A DNA stretch of 64,000 nucleotides from Plectrocnemia conspersa (taxonomy: Eukaryota > Arthropoda > Insecta > Trichoptera > Polycentropodidae), in assembly GCA_009617715.1 (NCBI GenBank), contig VTFK01000169.1, positions 62,001-126,000 on the forward strand. The letters are read 5' to 3'. A model generated the notes under the pieces. The model was not told where the DNA came from. It ran no database searches and was given only the letters and a program-made list of their open reading frames with translations. This document shows positions 63,589-64,000 of this stretch, piece by piece. Made by a program: the position numbers and the translations under genes. Each line of letters starts with the position of its first letter. Positions within the stretch are counted from its first letter, which is position 1.

Positions 63589-64000
63589 TTGCATAGTTTT
63601 GTTGCAAAGCACTGATGTTACAGATATGGTTCAACTTCTTAGAGGAATTTATAATGAGTTTAATATAACAGAAGAACCAACTTCTCCTGTTTTACTAAAC
63701 GATAAGTTTTTTCACAAATATGAATAAAGCAGAAAAGATTTCGCTTAATCATCACATGTTTTATAATCACTGATGATTGTTTTGAAATTAGTTAATGGTG
63801 ATGCAAAAAATATTGATAATTTCCATTTCATGTTGTCTACTACATAAAAAAATAACGTTAATATGGACAATATTATAACCGTCACCATTAACAAAATAAA
63901 ATTTTAATTTTAAGTTTCCTTATCCGCTGTAAATTAAATACAGAGACACTGTGTACTTTTTTGAAGTAGTGATTAAGACATAAAGTCAAATAGAATACTT
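63589..64000. other. Intron, AT-rich, to window end
   Basis: No supported feature. Confidence 0.6.

Noticed and set aside
1..64000. CRISPR array, operon or other prokaryotic system
   Set aside because: No regularly spaced repeats, no clustered long open frames, and clear split exons of an animal gene.

Overview
The window looks like a piece of an insect (or at least arthropod) nuclear genome. It is about 70% A+T, has no operon structure, and carries degenerate transposons of types common in insects. It also holds two split coding exons of an immunoglobulin-domain cell-surface protein of the sidestep family. The order of insect cannot be fixed from this sequence alone.

The only host coding sequence I can support is two exons on the minus strand, at 47862-48012 and 14091-14221. 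Their splice sites and phases fit exactly: the first exon is 50 codons plus 1 nt, the second is 2 nt plus 43 codons. They encode the end of one Ig domain and the start of the next, separated by an intron of about 33.6 kb (14222-47861). The flanking introns run off both ends of the window, so nearly all 64 kb is intron of one very large neuronal adhesion/guidance-type gene. I found no other exon of it here.

The introns contain a collection of mobile elements. A 250-bp hAT MITE with an 8-bp target duplication lies at 10416-10665. A broken mariner transposase lies at 14905-15372, and an inverted pair of tRNA-like SINEs at 18105-18279 and 19130-19311. A Penelope-like element remnant is at 25440-26421. 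A 646-bp hAT element with perfect ends and a leftover piece of transposase is at 34321-34966. A 5'-truncated Jockey retrotransposon with a 13-bp target duplication is at 37164-39421, followed by two further reverse-transcriptase fossils at 40850-41095 and 41796-41885. A hAT-like pair of ends spans 45060-45856, and a Jockey fossil lies at 50780-51290. A palindrome-bearing repeat is at 52200-52595, a foldback MITE at 52989-53143, a tRNA-derived SINE at 61070-61210, and a 558-bp Harbinger-type element with long GC-rich ends at 63028-63585.

Between these, very AT-rich spacer alternates with islands of near-balanced composition (roughly 150-600 bp). These islands have no recognisable coding content and are candidates for intronic regulatory DNA. 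I found no convincing tRNA, rRNA, CRISPR array or prokaryotic-type system.
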